Notes: generated from the letters alone by a model not told the origin. A DNA stretch of 64,000 bases from CAYNUJ01 sp964573255 (GCA_964573255.1 CAZNJB010000003.1:62001-126000); one strand, 5' to 3'. Numbered from the stretch's first letter, positions 27,701-37,703 are shown. A program made the numbers and translations.

Positions 27701-30700
27701 CATTTCCGTTTCCCCCGGACAAACATTAACTGGGATTGATTTTGTGATGATTCCAAATGCGGGAGTAATTTCAGGAAAGGTTACCTCTTTTAGTCAACCT
27801 CTCAGCAATGCTTTAGTTAGCGCGGTTTCTTCGGAACAAATATTGACTACAACTACAGATGCCGATGGTAATTATTCATTCAGCGTTAAACCCGGAAGTT
27901 GGTCGTTAACCGCTTCTAAGAGCGGATTCGTAAACAGTACTCCTTCTCAAGTGGTTATTGGACCGGGTCAGCAGAGCATTAACAATGATTTTAATTTAGT
28001 TCAAAATACCGCTCTCATTTCCGGAACCGTGTCAGGTTCTTCAGGAGCAATATCAAATGCAATAATCACAATCGCAGAAATTGATGACCCAGCAAATTCT
28101 ATAAATTCTGTCACCAATATCAACGGTAATTTTGCGCTATCTGTTTCGGCAGGGAAAGCATATAATGTGTCTATTTCAAAGACAGGCTACGGTGATTTTT
28201 CTTCAACCACTGATGTATTATCACCACAATCAACAACAACTTTTAACGTAACTCTTTCACCCAATCCTTCTTCTGTTAGCGGTAAAGTATTCAACAATCT
28301 TCAAGAAGCACTTGCCGGTGCGACAGTTAGGCTTATTAAAACATCAACTGGACAATTAATTGATGAAAAGACAACTCAATTTGACGGCACTTTTTCATTC
28401 GGACTTCCTGCCGGAAATTATACGATTGAAGCTTCGAAAGCAGGACATATTTCCAATAGCATAAATATTTCACTTGATGTCGGTACAAATCTAACAAATA
28501 TCATTTTTAATCTTACCGAGAACTTCGCTGTTATTACCGGTTCGGTTAAAGACGTGCTTGATAATCCCATTGGATCAGTTACAATCAATGCAACAGGAGA
28601 TGCTGGAGGGGCCACAGTTACTAGCGATGAAAACGGTAACTTTATAATTTCTCGTTTATTGGGCGGTACATATCAGATTAAATTTAGCAAAGACGGTTTT
28701 TCCGATTCCACAATTACCAATTTTGTTATTGAAGACGGTCAATCGAAAATATTAAATATGAATCTATTACTTTTAAACGGAAGAGTATTCGGAACAATTA
28801 CCGATAACAATGGAAATGCTGTTGAAGGTGCAACAGTTAATTTAATTGGCAATAGTACTTTCAATGCTTTGTCAGATGCTGAAGGAAAATTTGATATCAC
28901 TTCGGTTAGTTACGGCTCTTATCAGCTAAGCGCGATTAAATCCGGTTTTACGCAAACCGGTACAACAGAAATTACCATAACTCAAAATTCACCCGAAATT
29001 CAAACAAACTATAATGCACTTGTTCAAAACAATTCAATAATCCAAGGCGTAGTTAAAGACGATGCTGGAAATCCTGTGGGAGGTGCTGTTATTACTATAC
29101 AAGGCAACTTAGGAGCCGGCAATGCCGAAACCAACAATTCGGGGAATTATATTATTACATCTTTAGCGGCAGGTAATTACACAGTCTCTGCTTCAAAAGA
29201 AAATTATTCTTCCGCAAGTTCGAATGTATCGGTTGACGGAACGCTTCAGGTTGATTTAACGTTAGTTAAAAATAAAGCCAAAATTACAGGAAAGGTTACA
29301 GATCAATTGGGTGGCAGTTTGGTATTTTTACCTGCTGTAATTGCAATCTCATCTCTAGGTGATACTTATAACACAATTGCAAACACCTCGGGAGAATTCG
29401 AATTCGATGAAGTAGCCGATAACTTGGATTATACTATTTTTACCAATATATACCGCGAAGGCTATATTAACGATACTACAGCAGTTAGTATACCTTTGGG
29501 AACCACCAGCGTTGGTCCTGTAGAACTTACCGTAACAATTAACAATTCACTGATAAACGGCAACACAGGAATTGGAGATGCAACAATTACGTTTTTGGAT
29601 AAAGCGACCAACCAGAGTAAACTCCTCACTACTACTTCCAGCGGAAATTATGAAATAAAATTTATTCCAGTAGGAGATTATAAAATAACCCCGAGTAAAT
29701 TAGGATATACCTTTTCTCCATCTTCCAAAGATGTTACAGTAGGAATCAGTGATTCAACTACAATTGACTTCAGCGCAACATCCAATACCGGAAATATTAT
29801 TATTACAGCAAAAGAATCTGATAATACTCCCGTATCTCAAGTTAATATTTCGGTTATTAGTAACGATACTACAAAGATTTTCAATTCCACTACTAATGCC
29901 GAAGGCATTGCAGAATTCAATAATATTCCAGCTGATTCATATATCATATCCGCTTCGAAAGACGGATATACATCAAATCCACCCAATACAACTAAAACAT
30001 TAACCGCTAATCAAACTATTAATGTAGATTTCTTAATGAGTAAGAACTCCGCTAATTTGAGCGGAAAGGTTCTTAGAAGAGATAATGGACCAATTGACGG
30101 CGCTAATGTAAAACTGATTTACAAATCATCCGGGCAAACCGTATTTACGACAAGCGAAAACGGGAACTATACATTTGAATCCCTTCAAAGCGGAGATGCA
30201 TTATTAGTTGCTGATAAAGTAGGATTCATTGCCGATACCTTGAACATTACTCTTAATCCCGGTGTTAACTTAACGGATCAGAATTTAACTTTAACACCTA
30301 ACGTAATTAATATTTCAGGAAGAGTTCTCTTCAGAAACGAAGGAGTTGAAGGAGTAAATATTACCGTATCATCTACAAACATATTTAATGAGGAAACAGA
30401 CGCAAACGGAAATTTCTTATTTGTTGATATGCCCGTTAAAACAGGAACTACTGATACAACAATTTATGACGTTAGAATTAATGATCCTGATTATCTCTCT
30501 ATTGGTGAAATTGTTCAAGTTACCGGTAATCAACTTGGACAAACAATACAATTGAATGATTTCTTACTTCCATCGGGTGAAATAGTTTTAACTTTCTCAG
30601 ATGGAGTAGATGTTCTACCCGGTGTACTAATTAATTTCACTAAACCTAATGGAACAACAATTTCTACCACTACCGGTTCTAAAGGAAGATTTAAGAGTGG

Positions 30701-32462
30701 CATGGACTTGAAAAAAGGGACTTATCAAATTAGTGCAAATAAAGAAAATTATTTGACACCTGATAATAGCTATCTAACAGTTGCACTCGATACAGATACT
30801 TCAATTGTAAACAGAACTATATTGATGCCCTTTAATATTATTCCCATTGATTCAATGACTGCGGACGAATCAGCCTTATTAGTTATCAAATATAAAACTG
30901 ATCAAAGTAATTCATCGGGAACTCTTTATTACAAAAAAGCATCTGCATCCAATTATACAACTGAGGTTCTACAAAATACAGGAAGCAGCTTCGAAGCTAC
31001 AATCCCAGCACAATTCAGTTTGGAAGAGATCAATTATTACGTTTCAATTTATAACGCTACAGATTCCGTTAATTATCGTTCGGACGTTTATACTATCACA
31101 CCTATTGCAAAAGGTATATTGACAAACTTATCGGTAAGTCCAGAGATGGATAAATCGATATTAAGAGTAAACGACGGTTATCCTGTTTCAATTTCAATAC
31201 GCGACGGATTGAACAATGATATGACCAATAAATTTACTGGAACAGTTCACGATGGCAGTTTGACTTGGAGTTCCGATAATGTATCTGCATTTGAATTTAC
31301 TTATCCGGATACCCAAGACAGCACACAATTAATAATCACTCCTAAAGCATTAGGAGATTACAAATTAAAATTAACAGCTAAATTAAACGGTTCTGTTCTA
31401 ACAAAATCGTTCAGCTTTACAGTTTCTGACATACCCCTAAAACTCATTACCGTTACAAGTCCCGTACAGCGCTTGAGTAATAGATCATTAGGTATTCAAT
31501 TCAATTATTCCGCTACGGATACTTTAGATAGAGCTGTTCTATTAGGTAATTCTACCACTTGGAGCGTAACACCGGCGAATGCAGGTGCAATTTCTAATGC
31601 AGGATTTTTTACTCCTTTCGATACTACATTCATCGGAAACCCTGTAGTCTCCATCTACGATGAGATAAGCGGAGCGGAAGGTAAAAAACAGATTGCAGTT
31701 TACGCTACTGTACCACCTAACATAAATTACATTGTTACCGATGGAAGTGGAATGAGTTTAAAAATATTACCTGGAACTCTCTCGTTCCCAATCGAATTAT
31801 TTTTAAGTAAAGCACAAAATGGACCTTCGAAAAAAATATTCACTCCATTGGGTTCAGATAAATCCTTCACTGTATCTTCACAATTATACAATATACAGTA
31901 CAGTTCAAGTATTGCCCTTCCGGGGGACAGCCTATCTACTTCCGCTGAATTAAGTCTACCCGTAGAGGATAATTTAAAATTGTATAAGGGACAAAAATCC
32001 ATCGGGCGTTACGAGCCGATTGATAAGAATTGGCTTCAGCTGAATATATCGAACAGCGCTCAGACGTTTGTAACAACTAACGATTTCAGAAAATTTGGCG
32101 AGTATGCGGTTCTAACTGAAAATGAAGCGCTTGGGTTAAAATATGTATCCGTACTCCCATCTCCATTCTCTCCTTCAGTAGCTCCTCTAAAAATCGGATA
32201 CTTTCTTACATCAATAGACCGCTTTGCTTCCGTTACGATTAAGATATATAATATCCGCGGAGAATTAGTTAAAACTATTTTGGAAAACGATCTTCAAACA
32301 CCCGGTCGGTACGGCAGCAAGAGTTCAAATAAGGAAATAACCTGGGACGGTTCTACAAATTCGGGTCGTCAAGCACGCAACGGAAGATATATTATTAAAA
32401 TTGATGCAAACGACAGCAGCGGAAATACAAGTGAAATATTGCAAGTTATTTTAATTAAATAA
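24774..32462 (+). CDS. Giant secreted protein with ~16 carboxypeptidase-regulatory-like repeats
   Basis: A 2562-residue exported protein. It has a signal peptide (about 1-21, ending FSQ), an unfamiliar N-terminal region (about 22-340), two fibronectin-III-like stretches (PIFQWDAIPGVPAYWLIVSS near 360; IIFKWDPVPNANNYTLYLYQ near 490), and then about sixteen ~85-residue carboxypeptidase-D-regulatory-like repeats (about 655-2010). Each repeat opens with a pattern like ISGKV-x-D-x-x-G-x-P-V-x-x-A-x-V. Later come Ig-like regions and a C-terminal FlgD/T9SS-type domain (IKIYNIRGELVKTI ... EITWDGSTNSGRQARNG). It is probably displayed or released at the cell surface; adhesion or glycan binding is only a guess. 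It is followed by two outer-membrane protein genes 18 bases apart each. Confidence 0.85.
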   Translation: MKRAFLLIIILLVYSTQIFSQNSIRYKFQIRIPALGIEVLEESTFLEGGSFQIPDVSFNHPPFNELYAAVKNGYFSLDNNSIQNDIYMEITLEGLNPLTGGLYEVFGEPLFLNFKIDVWNLPDNYSGPYPPNFDPTSPFYFNPSTGLEFRVNKTDAFYAFLDQIGIDATEDLGFAFIQATNFSGNDITSIDEADYVSFKTNHLSKFGGGKGHIHDVVIENQTIILSPPKGYFSNNTPKLKLFFSPSDSLILEWDRFITEPNTRFIFGSSSGVYDLGEFNVTGQRAAFIPGGTPHNLSTGRYYGLITNSIHNTFDQIEEDYNNDPAGIDFSNEIQFIIEAQNAPVPLSPRGEINDATPIFQWDAIPGVPAYWLIVSSTPFTVVSLPNGDVSVQGANILWNYITDQTTVQYGERNSNSPYNEDAQPLLNGNEYNYTILNLYDNTDISFASTVFSGAFAFTFQTEQQLDQPQLVQPVDNTDFISAEEIIFKWDPVPNANNYTLYLYQRVQSFAGNEQQIDLPIWNNTTTNTSITFPAITALTKGSYVWNIMATDISGTGALSETFLFNYDIEMGSFRVQAINTETGENLLGFNVEANAVSGGVSPSNPFIVTNSTSYTDSLVVGDYEFVGSKTGFHDTTITANINSSSLTNIVLHLRPYPSIITGEVRDNADNPVSSATVKLTNLLTLDVTSVTSGAGGDFSATVPKGTYSIKATKPGYLSSTPINISPDDNQFTLTSPLVITLDNANISGQVINDEGQPVQLATVLAIQGDDVRQKTTNAAGAFSFNLNSGTWKIEVSKSGFISPDPEIYNLAVGDNLQNQMFTLIPRANQVTGFVYKVIGGSGTTPFENITVTATPDAGTPQTSETNSSGSYSLSLKGGSYTISVDKNGYSSSEPVHLTLNVAESIADINFVLTPNPSTVKGTVTSLDGTALGGVTISNGISSVQTLPNGSYSLSTSSGSMTITAEKTSFISPDPQNISVSPGQTLTGIDFVMIPNAGVISGKVTSFSQPLSNALVSAVSSEQILTTTTDADGNYSFSVKPGSWSLTASKSGFVNSTPSQVVIGPGQQSINNDFNLVQNTALISGTVSGSSGAISNAIITIAEIDDPANSINSVTNINGNFALSVSAGKAYNVSISKTGYGDFSSTTDVLSPQSTTTFNVTLSPNPSSVSGKVFNNLQEALAGATVRLIKTSTGQLIDEKTTQFDGTFSFGLPAGNYTIEASKAGHISNSINISLDVGTNLTNIIFNLTENFAVITGSVKDVLDNPIGSVTINATGDAGGATVTSDENGNFIISRLLGGTYQIKFSKDGFSDSTITNFVIEDGQSKILNMNLLLLNGRVFGTITDNNGNAVEGATVNLIGNSTFNALSDAEGKFDITSVSYGSYQLSAIKSGFTQTGTTEITITQNSPEIQTNYNALVQNNSIIQGVVKDDAGNPVGGAVITIQGNLGAGNAETNNSGNYIITSLAAGNYTVSASKENYSSASSNVSVDGTLQVDLTLVKNKAKITGKVTDQLGGSLVFLPAVIAISSLGDTYNTIANTSGEFEFDEVADNLDYTIFTNIYREGYINDTTAVSIPLGTTSVGPVELTVTINNSLINGNTGIGDATITFLDKATNQSKLLTTTSSGNYEIKFIPVGDYKITPSKLGYTFSPSSKDVTVGISDSTTIDFSATSNTGNIIITAKESDNTPVSQVNISVISNDTTKIFNSTTNAEGIAEFNNIPADSYIISASKDGYTSNPPNTTKTLTANQTINVDFLMSKNSANLSGKVLRRDNGPIDGANVKLIYKSSGQTVFTTSENGNYTFESLQSGDALLVADKVGFIADTLNITLNPGVNLTDQNLTLTPNVINISGRVLFRNEGVEGVNITVSSTNIFNEETDANGNFLFVDMPVKTGTTDTTIYDVRINDPDYLSIGEIVQVTGNQLGQTIQLNDFLLPSGEIVLTFSDGVDVLPGVLINFTKPNGTTISTTTGSKGRFKSGMDLKKGTYQISANKENYLTPDNSYLTVALDTDTSIVNRTILMPFNIIPIDSMTADESALLVIKYKTDQSNSSGTLYYKKASASNYTTEVLQNTGSSFEATIPAQFSLEEINYYVSIYNATDSVNYRSDVYTITPIAKGILTNLSVSPEMDKSILRVNDGYPVSISIRDGLNNDMTNKFTGTVHDGSLTWSSDNVSAFEFTYPDTQDSTQLIITPKALGDYKLKLTAKLNGSVLTKSFSFTVSDIPLKLITVTSPVQRLSNRSLGIQFNYSATDTLDRAVLLGNSTTWSVTPANAGAISNAGFFTPFDTTFIGNPVVSIYDEISGAEGKKQIAVYATVPPNINYIVTDGSGMSLKILPGTLSFPIELFLSKAQNGPSKKIFTPLGSDKSFTVSSQLYNIQYSSSIALPGDSLSTSAELSLPVEDNLKLYKGQKSIGRYEPIDKNWLQLNISNSAQTFVTTNDFRKFGEYAVLTENEALGLKYVSVLPSPFSPSVAPLKIGYFLTSIDRFASVTIKIYNIRGELVKTILENDLQTPGRYGSKSSNKEITWDGSTNSGRQARNGRYIIKIDANDSSGNTSEILQVILIK

Positions 32463-32480
32463 GATTATCGGGTAATCATT

Positions 32481-33458
32481 ATGAAAATATTAAAATATTT
32501 AACTCTGATATTTATTACCATCGTCTTTAATATTAAGGGACAGGATTTGTCAGGAATACCCGGAGCGTTTGCCGATATTGGTTTCGGCGCTCGCCCTGTA
32601 GCGATGGGCGGCGCATTCGTAGGATTAGCTAATGATGTAAATTCTGTTCTTTGGAACCCGGCCGGCTTGGTGTTTCTCGATCGTTATCAAGCATCCTTTT
32701 CATACACTAATCAATTGGGCTTAATAAATTATCATTATTTAGCCGCCAGTTTACCATTGGGTAAATATAAAGGACTCGGTTTCTCTCTTATATCCTCCGG
32801 TGATAAAGCCCTGAGGGAATGGACATTCGGAACAAGTTATGCTCAGAAGTTATGGGGATTTTATACTGGTATTACGCTCAAGTTTCGATTTGCTTCCTTC
32901 GGCAATAACGGTTTGAACGAGTCGGATTACATTGTATTCGATCAAGATGAAATTACAAGTGGAATAGCTAACCAAGTAAACGGAAGTGCAATAGGATTCG
33001 GTTTTGATATTGGATTACTCTACCCGGTAAGCAAAGTCATTACGATCGGAACGCAATTAAGGGATATCTATTCACCGGTATTCTGGGATTCCAAAACCAA
33101 CTCATCCACAAAACAAACAAAAGGAAAATACAGCGAGACGGTTCCGCTGGAATGGACGCTTGGCAGTGCATTTAGATTAACCGATAATTTTGTTTTTGCT
33201 ATTGATTACAGTCCTTCAATAATTGAAGATGCAAATCAGAAATTGATGGCTGGAATGGAAATTAAATTTCTTAATTTAATCTATTTGCGAAGCGGTTTGC
33301 AAAATCTAATTAATAATTTAGATGACGAACGTTACAGTTTTGGCTTGGGTTTAGATATCGGAGATCTTATTGGAGATTCACGGATATTAATCGATTATAC
33401 TTATTCAATAGAAGAATTGGCAAATTCTCAGAGATTCAGTTTGGGAATGAAGTTTTAA
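32481..33458 (+). CDS. PorV/PorQ-family outer membrane protein
   Basis: A 325-residue beta-barrel-type protein with a signal peptide (about 1-20). Its N-terminal motif, GIPGAFADIGFGARPVAMGG followed by AFVGLANDVNSVLWNPAGL, is the hallmark of the PorV/PorQ (UPF0164) group, relatives of FadL. In T9SS bacteria such proteins shuttle or help attach cargo at the cell surface. Its place right behind a giant T9SS-type protein suggests it partners that cargo. It starts 18 bases after the upstream stop. Confidence 0.85.
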   Translation: MKILKYLTLIFITIVFNIKGQDLSGIPGAFADIGFGARPVAMGGAFVGLANDVNSVLWNPAGLVFLDRYQASFSYTNQLGLINYHYLAASLPLGKYKGLGFSLISSGDKALREWTFGTSYAQKLWGFYTGITLKFRFASFGNNGLNESDYIVFDQDEITSGIANQVNGSAIGFGFDIGLLYPVSKVITIGTQLRDIYSPVFWDSKTNSSTKQTKGKYSETVPLEWTLGSAFRLTDNFVFAIDYSPSIIEDANQKLMAGMEIKFLNLIYLRSGLQNLINNLDDERYSFGLGLDIGDLIGDSRILIDYTYSIEELANSQRFSLGMKF

Positions 33459-33476
33459 TTCAAACGGAGAAGAGAA

Positions 33477-35147
33477 ATGAAAGGTTTAACGAAAATTTTC
33501 TTTATAATATTTTTTACTGTTTCCGTTGCATTTGCTCAAAGTTCGGACACACCGGAGCTTAGTTATTTTTCCGGCGGAACATTAAATCTTAATTTGAGTC
33601 TGGGACTTAATTCATCCGGACTTTCCCCGCATGGCGGAACATTCGGCGGAGTGCTTAGTCCAAACTTGCAAAGCGGTGTTTATGCTGTTTTTGCTAATCC
33701 GGCAGAAATTGCAAATATTAAAAAAGCACAATTTACTTTTGACGGCAGTTTTGGATTGAGTACCACTCTTTTCGGATTAGGGAAAAATGATTTGGTGTCG
33801 GATAAAGATATTAAATCGGGTACGGATACTTTCCTGGAAGATACGACTACATTTATTTATAATCCGGATAATTTCAGAGCGGATACGAAAGTTAACAACT
33901 TGGATATTATGCTTCGCAAGGGAAGTATCGGAAGTATTGGTGCAGTTATACCAATTGCTAACGGCTGGAGCCTGGGTATCGGATACGCTCAGCCTGTAGA
34001 TATTTCTTTAGATTTCTCACTCTCAAATCTTAATATGGGACTAAAAACAATTAAAATAGTTGGTAATAATGAAACGTCAATTGACTTTGTATTAAACACA
34101 CAATTAGTTTCACAATTACAACTAAGAATGAACACTCTTTCATTTTCTCTCGGAGGAACAATTTTCGGCAATTCTACAACCGACAGACTGAATTTCGGGC
34201 TTACATTAAACCGCTACGAAATGACTAATAATATAGATTTTTTCTTTTACTCTGATGGAATGATAGTACTCAATAACAGCAGTGAATATTATTTCAATGA
34301 TCCAAACGACATTAACCTTTCGAAAGATAAAGGTGAAACAAATAAACTTTTCTGGAGAGCTAAAGGAAATTTCTCAAATTCCGGTTACGGATTCAAATTC
34401 GGTTTACACTTATCACCCAAAGAAACTATTCCTTTTATGGAATTTTCGATACTATATGACTATGTACCCCAATTTAATATGAAAGATCCAATGGCAGTTA
34501 ACGAAAGTTATCAGCCTAAATTTTTTACCGGCAGGTTACTTGGAGAAGATGAACAATCACTCGATATAGTTATTGATTCATTAAATCTTGCTAAACCTAA
34601 TTTAACGATTCCGACAAGCAATCCATTTTCAGACGAGGTTATTATTTCACTCCCCTCTTCACTTACTTTCGGATTTGATTTCAAACTCGGCGATCATACT
34701 CTTGCATTAAATATTTTGAAATACTTTAATGAATATTCGTACCAATTGGGACAATTCAAATTCGGGAAAAAACCATCAGCAGGTTTCAAAATGGGATTCG
34801 ATTTCAAATTTCCAGTGGAGTATGAAGGATGGGATTGGATGCTTTTACCGGTTCGTTTTCTATTCTTAGATATCGATGGATTTATGTTCCAAATATTTAC
34901 CGATGAAACAGGTTATTCAAATCCGCACTTTAGATTTGGCGGAGGATTAATATTCGGTGAGTCAGTAGTGGAAGGATTTAACGACCAAGACCAAAGAAAA
35001 TCACTCGAAGACGGGCTGAGTTCGCCTATTCCCTCCGGCTTTGCCTTCGGTAAGCAATATACAATATTAGATAACCTTACTATTTCCACTCTCGTTTACG
35101 GTTATCCGGATATGTTTTTAAAATATTCTTTTGCTTATAGATTTTAG
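33477..35147 (+). CDS. Predicted outer-membrane beta-barrel protein
   Basis: A 556-residue protein with a signal peptide (ending SVAFAQ) and alternating hydrophobic strands throughout. The N-terminal part (GVYAVFANPAEIANIKKAQF) recalls the NPAG block of PorV-like proteins but is more divergent. The C-terminus ends in YSFAYRF, the aromatic ending typical of outer-membrane barrels. It is the third gene of a probable operon with the giant repeat protein and the PorV-like protein. No specific function can be assigned; DUF5723-like proteins are the nearest comparison that comes to mind. Confidence 0.7.
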   Translation: MKGLTKIFFIIFFTVSVAFAQSSDTPELSYFSGGTLNLNLSLGLNSSGLSPHGGTFGGVLSPNLQSGVYAVFANPAEIANIKKAQFTFDGSFGLSTTLFGLGKNDLVSDKDIKSGTDTFLEDTTTFIYNPDNFRADTKVNNLDIMLRKGSIGSIGAVIPIANGWSLGIGYAQPVDISLDFSLSNLNMGLKTIKIVGNNETSIDFVLNTQLVSQLQLRMNTLSFSLGGTIFGNSTTDRLNFGLTLNRYEMTNNIDFFFYSDGMIVLNNSSEYYFNDPNDINLSKDKGETNKLFWRAKGNFSNSGYGFKFGLHLSPKETIPFMEFSILYDYVPQFNMKDPMAVNESYQPKFFTGRLLGEDEQSLDIVIDSLNLAKPNLTIPTSNPFSDEVIISLPSSLTFGFDFKLGDHTLALNILKYFNEYSYQLGQFKFGKKPSAGFKMGFDFKFPVEYEGWDWMLLPVRFLFLDIDGFMFQIFTDETGYSNPHFRFGGGLIFGESVVEGFNDQDQRKSLEDGLSSPIPSGFAFGKQYTILDNLTISTLVYGYPDMFLKYSFAYRF

Positions 35148-35475
35148 TTTGATAAGTCACAGAGTAGAAACTAAGAGCAATTTTCCAGATTAGAAAATCT
35201 TATTAGCATTCCTCTCGGATTTTGCATTTGTATTATTCTATAAGCAACAACTTCAATTTTGGAGGGTGTCCAAAATAAATTTAGACAGCTCACTATCCCT
35301 TTCTATCAATTTAGTCTACTAACTACTTATATATAATTTTTCAGTTTTACTTTATTCCTTATTTCTCATAGCATCTTTCTAACAAGAAAAATTTATCGAT
35401 GTAAATAATTCCGTTTAATTTTGTATTTTTTCAATCTCTAATTTTAACTAAAAACTTTAAGACGGAATTTGCTTA
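35148..35475. other. 328-bp gap after the surface-protein operon
   Basis: No gene seen. Apart from the 7-bp stem-loop at 35256-35276 it is AT-rich sequence that probably holds the dedA-lnt-ltaE promoter; TTTTGTATTTTTTC near 35420 is a weak candidate. Confidence 0.4.
35256..35276. repeat. 7-bp stem-loop in 35.15-35.48 kb gap
   Basis: ATTTTGG (35256-35262), loop AGGGTGT, CCAAAAT (35270-35276). It lies about 110 bases after the barrel-protein stop in a 328-bp gap that otherwise holds no visible gene. No T-run follows, so it is at best a weak terminator. Confidence 0.35.
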
Positions 35476-36081
35476 ATGCTCCATGAAATACTTACTTACA
35501 TCGGTTCTTTAGATATAACCTATATTTATTTTGTACTCTTCTTTTTTGCGTTTATAGAAAATGTTTTTCCTCCTTCGCCTAGCGATGTTGTGGTTGTAAT
35601 CGGAGCTTCCCTTATTGCTTCAACGGGAATCGAGTTTCTTCCGATACTAATGATTACCAGCATCGGCAGTGCGTTAGGTTTTATCTTAATGTATTATGTA
35701 GGCTATTATTTAAGCGAGCATATATTAAGAAGGGGAAAACTAAAATTTATATCGTCTGAAGCACTCCAAAAAACTGATCGGTGGTTTGCTAAATACGGTT
35801 ACTGGCTTATTCTAGTAAATCGGTTTATGCCGGGTACACGTTCGGTAATATCGTTTTTTTCTGGTGTTCATGAACTCCATGTAGGCAAAACTTTTACCAA
35901 TGCTTTAATCTCAGCTACTCTTTGGAATGCTGTGATTATCTTTATGGGAATGCAGCTCGGAAGCAACGTGGAGAAAATCGATTATTATCTTACTACATAT
36001 TCCAATATTGTTGCTGCCCTTACAGCGATTGTTGTAATTATGGTAATTCTGAAATATTTTATTTCGAGAAAAAAGAAATGA
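35476..36081 (+). CDS. DedA-family membrane protein
   Basis: A 201-residue inner-membrane protein of the DedA/SNARE-associated family. The family motif is seen as FAFIENVFPPSPSDVVVVIG, and the second conserved arginine-glycine block as RFMPGTRSVISFFSG. The family is linked to membrane-potential maintenance and to flipping of lipid carriers such as undecaprenyl phosphate or phosphatidylethanolamine. Its stop overlaps the lnt start (ATGA), so the pair is probably co-translated. Confidence 0.92.
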   Translation: MLHEILTYIGSLDITYIYFVLFFFAFIENVFPPSPSDVVVVIGASLIASTGIEFLPILMITSIGSALGFILMYYVGYYLSEHILRRGKLKFISSEALQKTDRWFAKYGYWLILVNRFMPGTRSVISFFSGVHELHVGKTFTNALISATLWNAVIIFMGMQLGSNVEKIDYYLTTYSNIVAALTAIVVIMVILKYFISRKKK

Positions 36082-37694
36082 AGTATTTTTCTTTCCCAAA
36101 TATGGATAAAAGGGATATCCAAATGGCATTGACTGCCGGAATTTTACTGGGAATTTCTTTCCCCCCTTTTCCATTCCCGTATCTGATGTTCACGGCATTG
36201 GTTCCTTACTTTTTTATTCTAAATCGCAGAAATGGATTAGCTGAAATTAGTCGTATTACCTATTTTACTTTTTGGGTGTTCAGTGTAATTACGCTCTACT
36301 GGGTGGGAAGCTGGACGAAAGAAGCCGATCCCTTTTTGATGATTTCCGGCTTCGCTCTTCTCTTTTTTAATCCTTTGCTCTTTCTCATTCCCTCAACAAT
36401 ATTTTATTTAATAAATAAACGTTTCGGAAAAAGAATAGCTTTTTTCTTTTTCCCTTTCTATTGGGTTACGTACGAATATCTCTATTCAGTTACTGAATTC
36501 AGATTCCCTTGGTTAACCTTGGGTAGTGGACTTTCTAAATTTCACACTTATATTCAATCTGCAGATATTATCGGCGTATATGGATTATCGCTTTTGGTTC
36601 TTTATTTTAATCTGCTGCTTTTTCTGCTGATGAAAGAATTTCTATCCGAAAAAAGAATTAATATAAAAGTTGCACTCTTTTTATTTCTTTTGCTGGTAAT
36701 ACCTTTAGTCTACGGTTCAGCTAAATCACAAAAAGATTATAATTCGGGGAAAGCATTAACAGTAGGGTTAATTCAACCTAATCTTAATCCCTGGGCAAAA
36801 TGGGATGATGGTACTCTGGATGAACAATTGGATTTGTATCTTGACTTATCCAAGAAAGCAATTGACGAAGGGGCTGAATTGATCGTCTGGCCTGAATCGG
36901 CATTACCGGTTTATTTGCTTAGTGGTTCCTACTCCGAACAAGTTAACCGTATTCATAAATTTGTTGACACAAACAACATCTTTTTAATAACGGGAATGCC
37001 TGACGTACGATTTTACGACAGTACTTCTGCGCCCTGGGATGCAAAAAAATCTTCGGTTAGCAGCTATTATTATACCACTTACAATTCCGCATTAGCCTTT
37101 AATCCCAAAAACAGGAATGTTCAGCGATATGGTAAAATAAAACTTGTACCTTTCGGCGAAAAAGTTCCCTACGTTGATTATATACCAATTATTGGTGACT
37201 TAATAAAATGGAACGTCGGAATTTCGAGCTGGAATACAGGACAGGATACAGTCGTGTTCAATCTTGTAAATCAAAACACTCAAGATACCATTAAAAACGG
37301 AGCATTAATTTGCATTGAATCTATTTATCCAGATTTTACAGCACAGTTTGTTCAAAGAGGAGCGCAGTTTTTGACTGTCGTTACAAACGATTCCTGGTAT
37401 GGCAATTCAAGCGGTCCTTATCAGCACAAGGATATAAGTGTATTGAGAGCTGTGGAGAACCGCAGGTACGTTGTACGGGCTGCAAACGGCGGTATCAGTT
37501 GTATTATCGACCCCAATGGTAATATTTTGAAAAACACGAATCTGTTTGAAAGAACTTATTTAACGGGAACAATTTACTTGAACGACGAATTAAGTTTTTA
37601 TTCTGAACATCCGTTAATTATACCTTTTATTTCGTTGATCATTTCTTTCGGACTTATTCTATTTTCCTTCATTAACTTTAGAAGTAAAAATTAG
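36078..37694 (+). CDS. lnt: Apolipoprotein N-acyltransferase
   Basis: Adds the third acyl chain to outer-membrane lipoproteins in the inner membrane. With the ATG at 36078 the protein has 538 residues: about seven or eight N-terminal membrane spans and a carbon-nitrogen hydrolase domain (about 230-500). The catalytic triad is visible: E in IVWPESALPVY, K in KIKLVPFGEKVPY and C in GALICIESIYPD. The longer frame starting at 35922 is rejected, because it lies inside dedA and encodes a cysteine-rich, non-family N-terminus. The chosen start overlaps the dedA stop by four bases. Confidence 0.93.
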   Translation: MKYFSFPNMDKRDIQMALTAGILLGISFPPFPFPYLMFTALVPYFFILNRRNGLAEISRITYFTFWVFSVITLYWVGSWTKEADPFLMISGFALLFFNPLLFLIPSTIFYLINKRFGKRIAFFFFPFYWVTYEYLYSVTEFRFPWLTLGSGLSKFHTYIQSADIIGVYGLSLLVLYFNLLLFLLMKEFLSEKRINIKVALFLFLLLVIPLVYGSAKSQKDYNSGKALTVGLIQPNLNPWAKWDDGTLDEQLDLYLDLSKKAIDEGAELIVWPESALPVYLLSGSYSEQVNRIHKFVDTNNIFLITGMPDVRFYDSTSAPWDAKKSSVSSYYYTTYNSALAFNPKNRNVQRYGKIKLVPFGEKVPYVDYIPIIGDLIKWNVGISSWNTGQDTVVFNLVNQNTQDTIKNGALICIESIYPDFTAQFVQRGAQFLTVVTNDSWYGNSSGPYQHKDISVLRAVENRRYVVRAANGGISCIIDPNGNILKNTNLFERTYLTGTIYLNDELSFYSEHPLIIPFISLIISFGLILFSFINFRSKN

Positions 37695-37703
37695 GAATTT
37701 ATT

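Noticed and set aside
35256..35276. GGAGGGTGTCC stretch as a possible insertion-sequence end
   Set aside because: Only one copy, no transposase remnant and no flanking duplication; a plain stem-loop explains it.
35922..36077. N-terminal extension of lnt starting at 35922
   Set aside because: It lies inside dedA in another frame, encodes a cysteine-rich non-membrane stretch and is not family-like; the ATG at 36078 overlapping the dedA stop is better.
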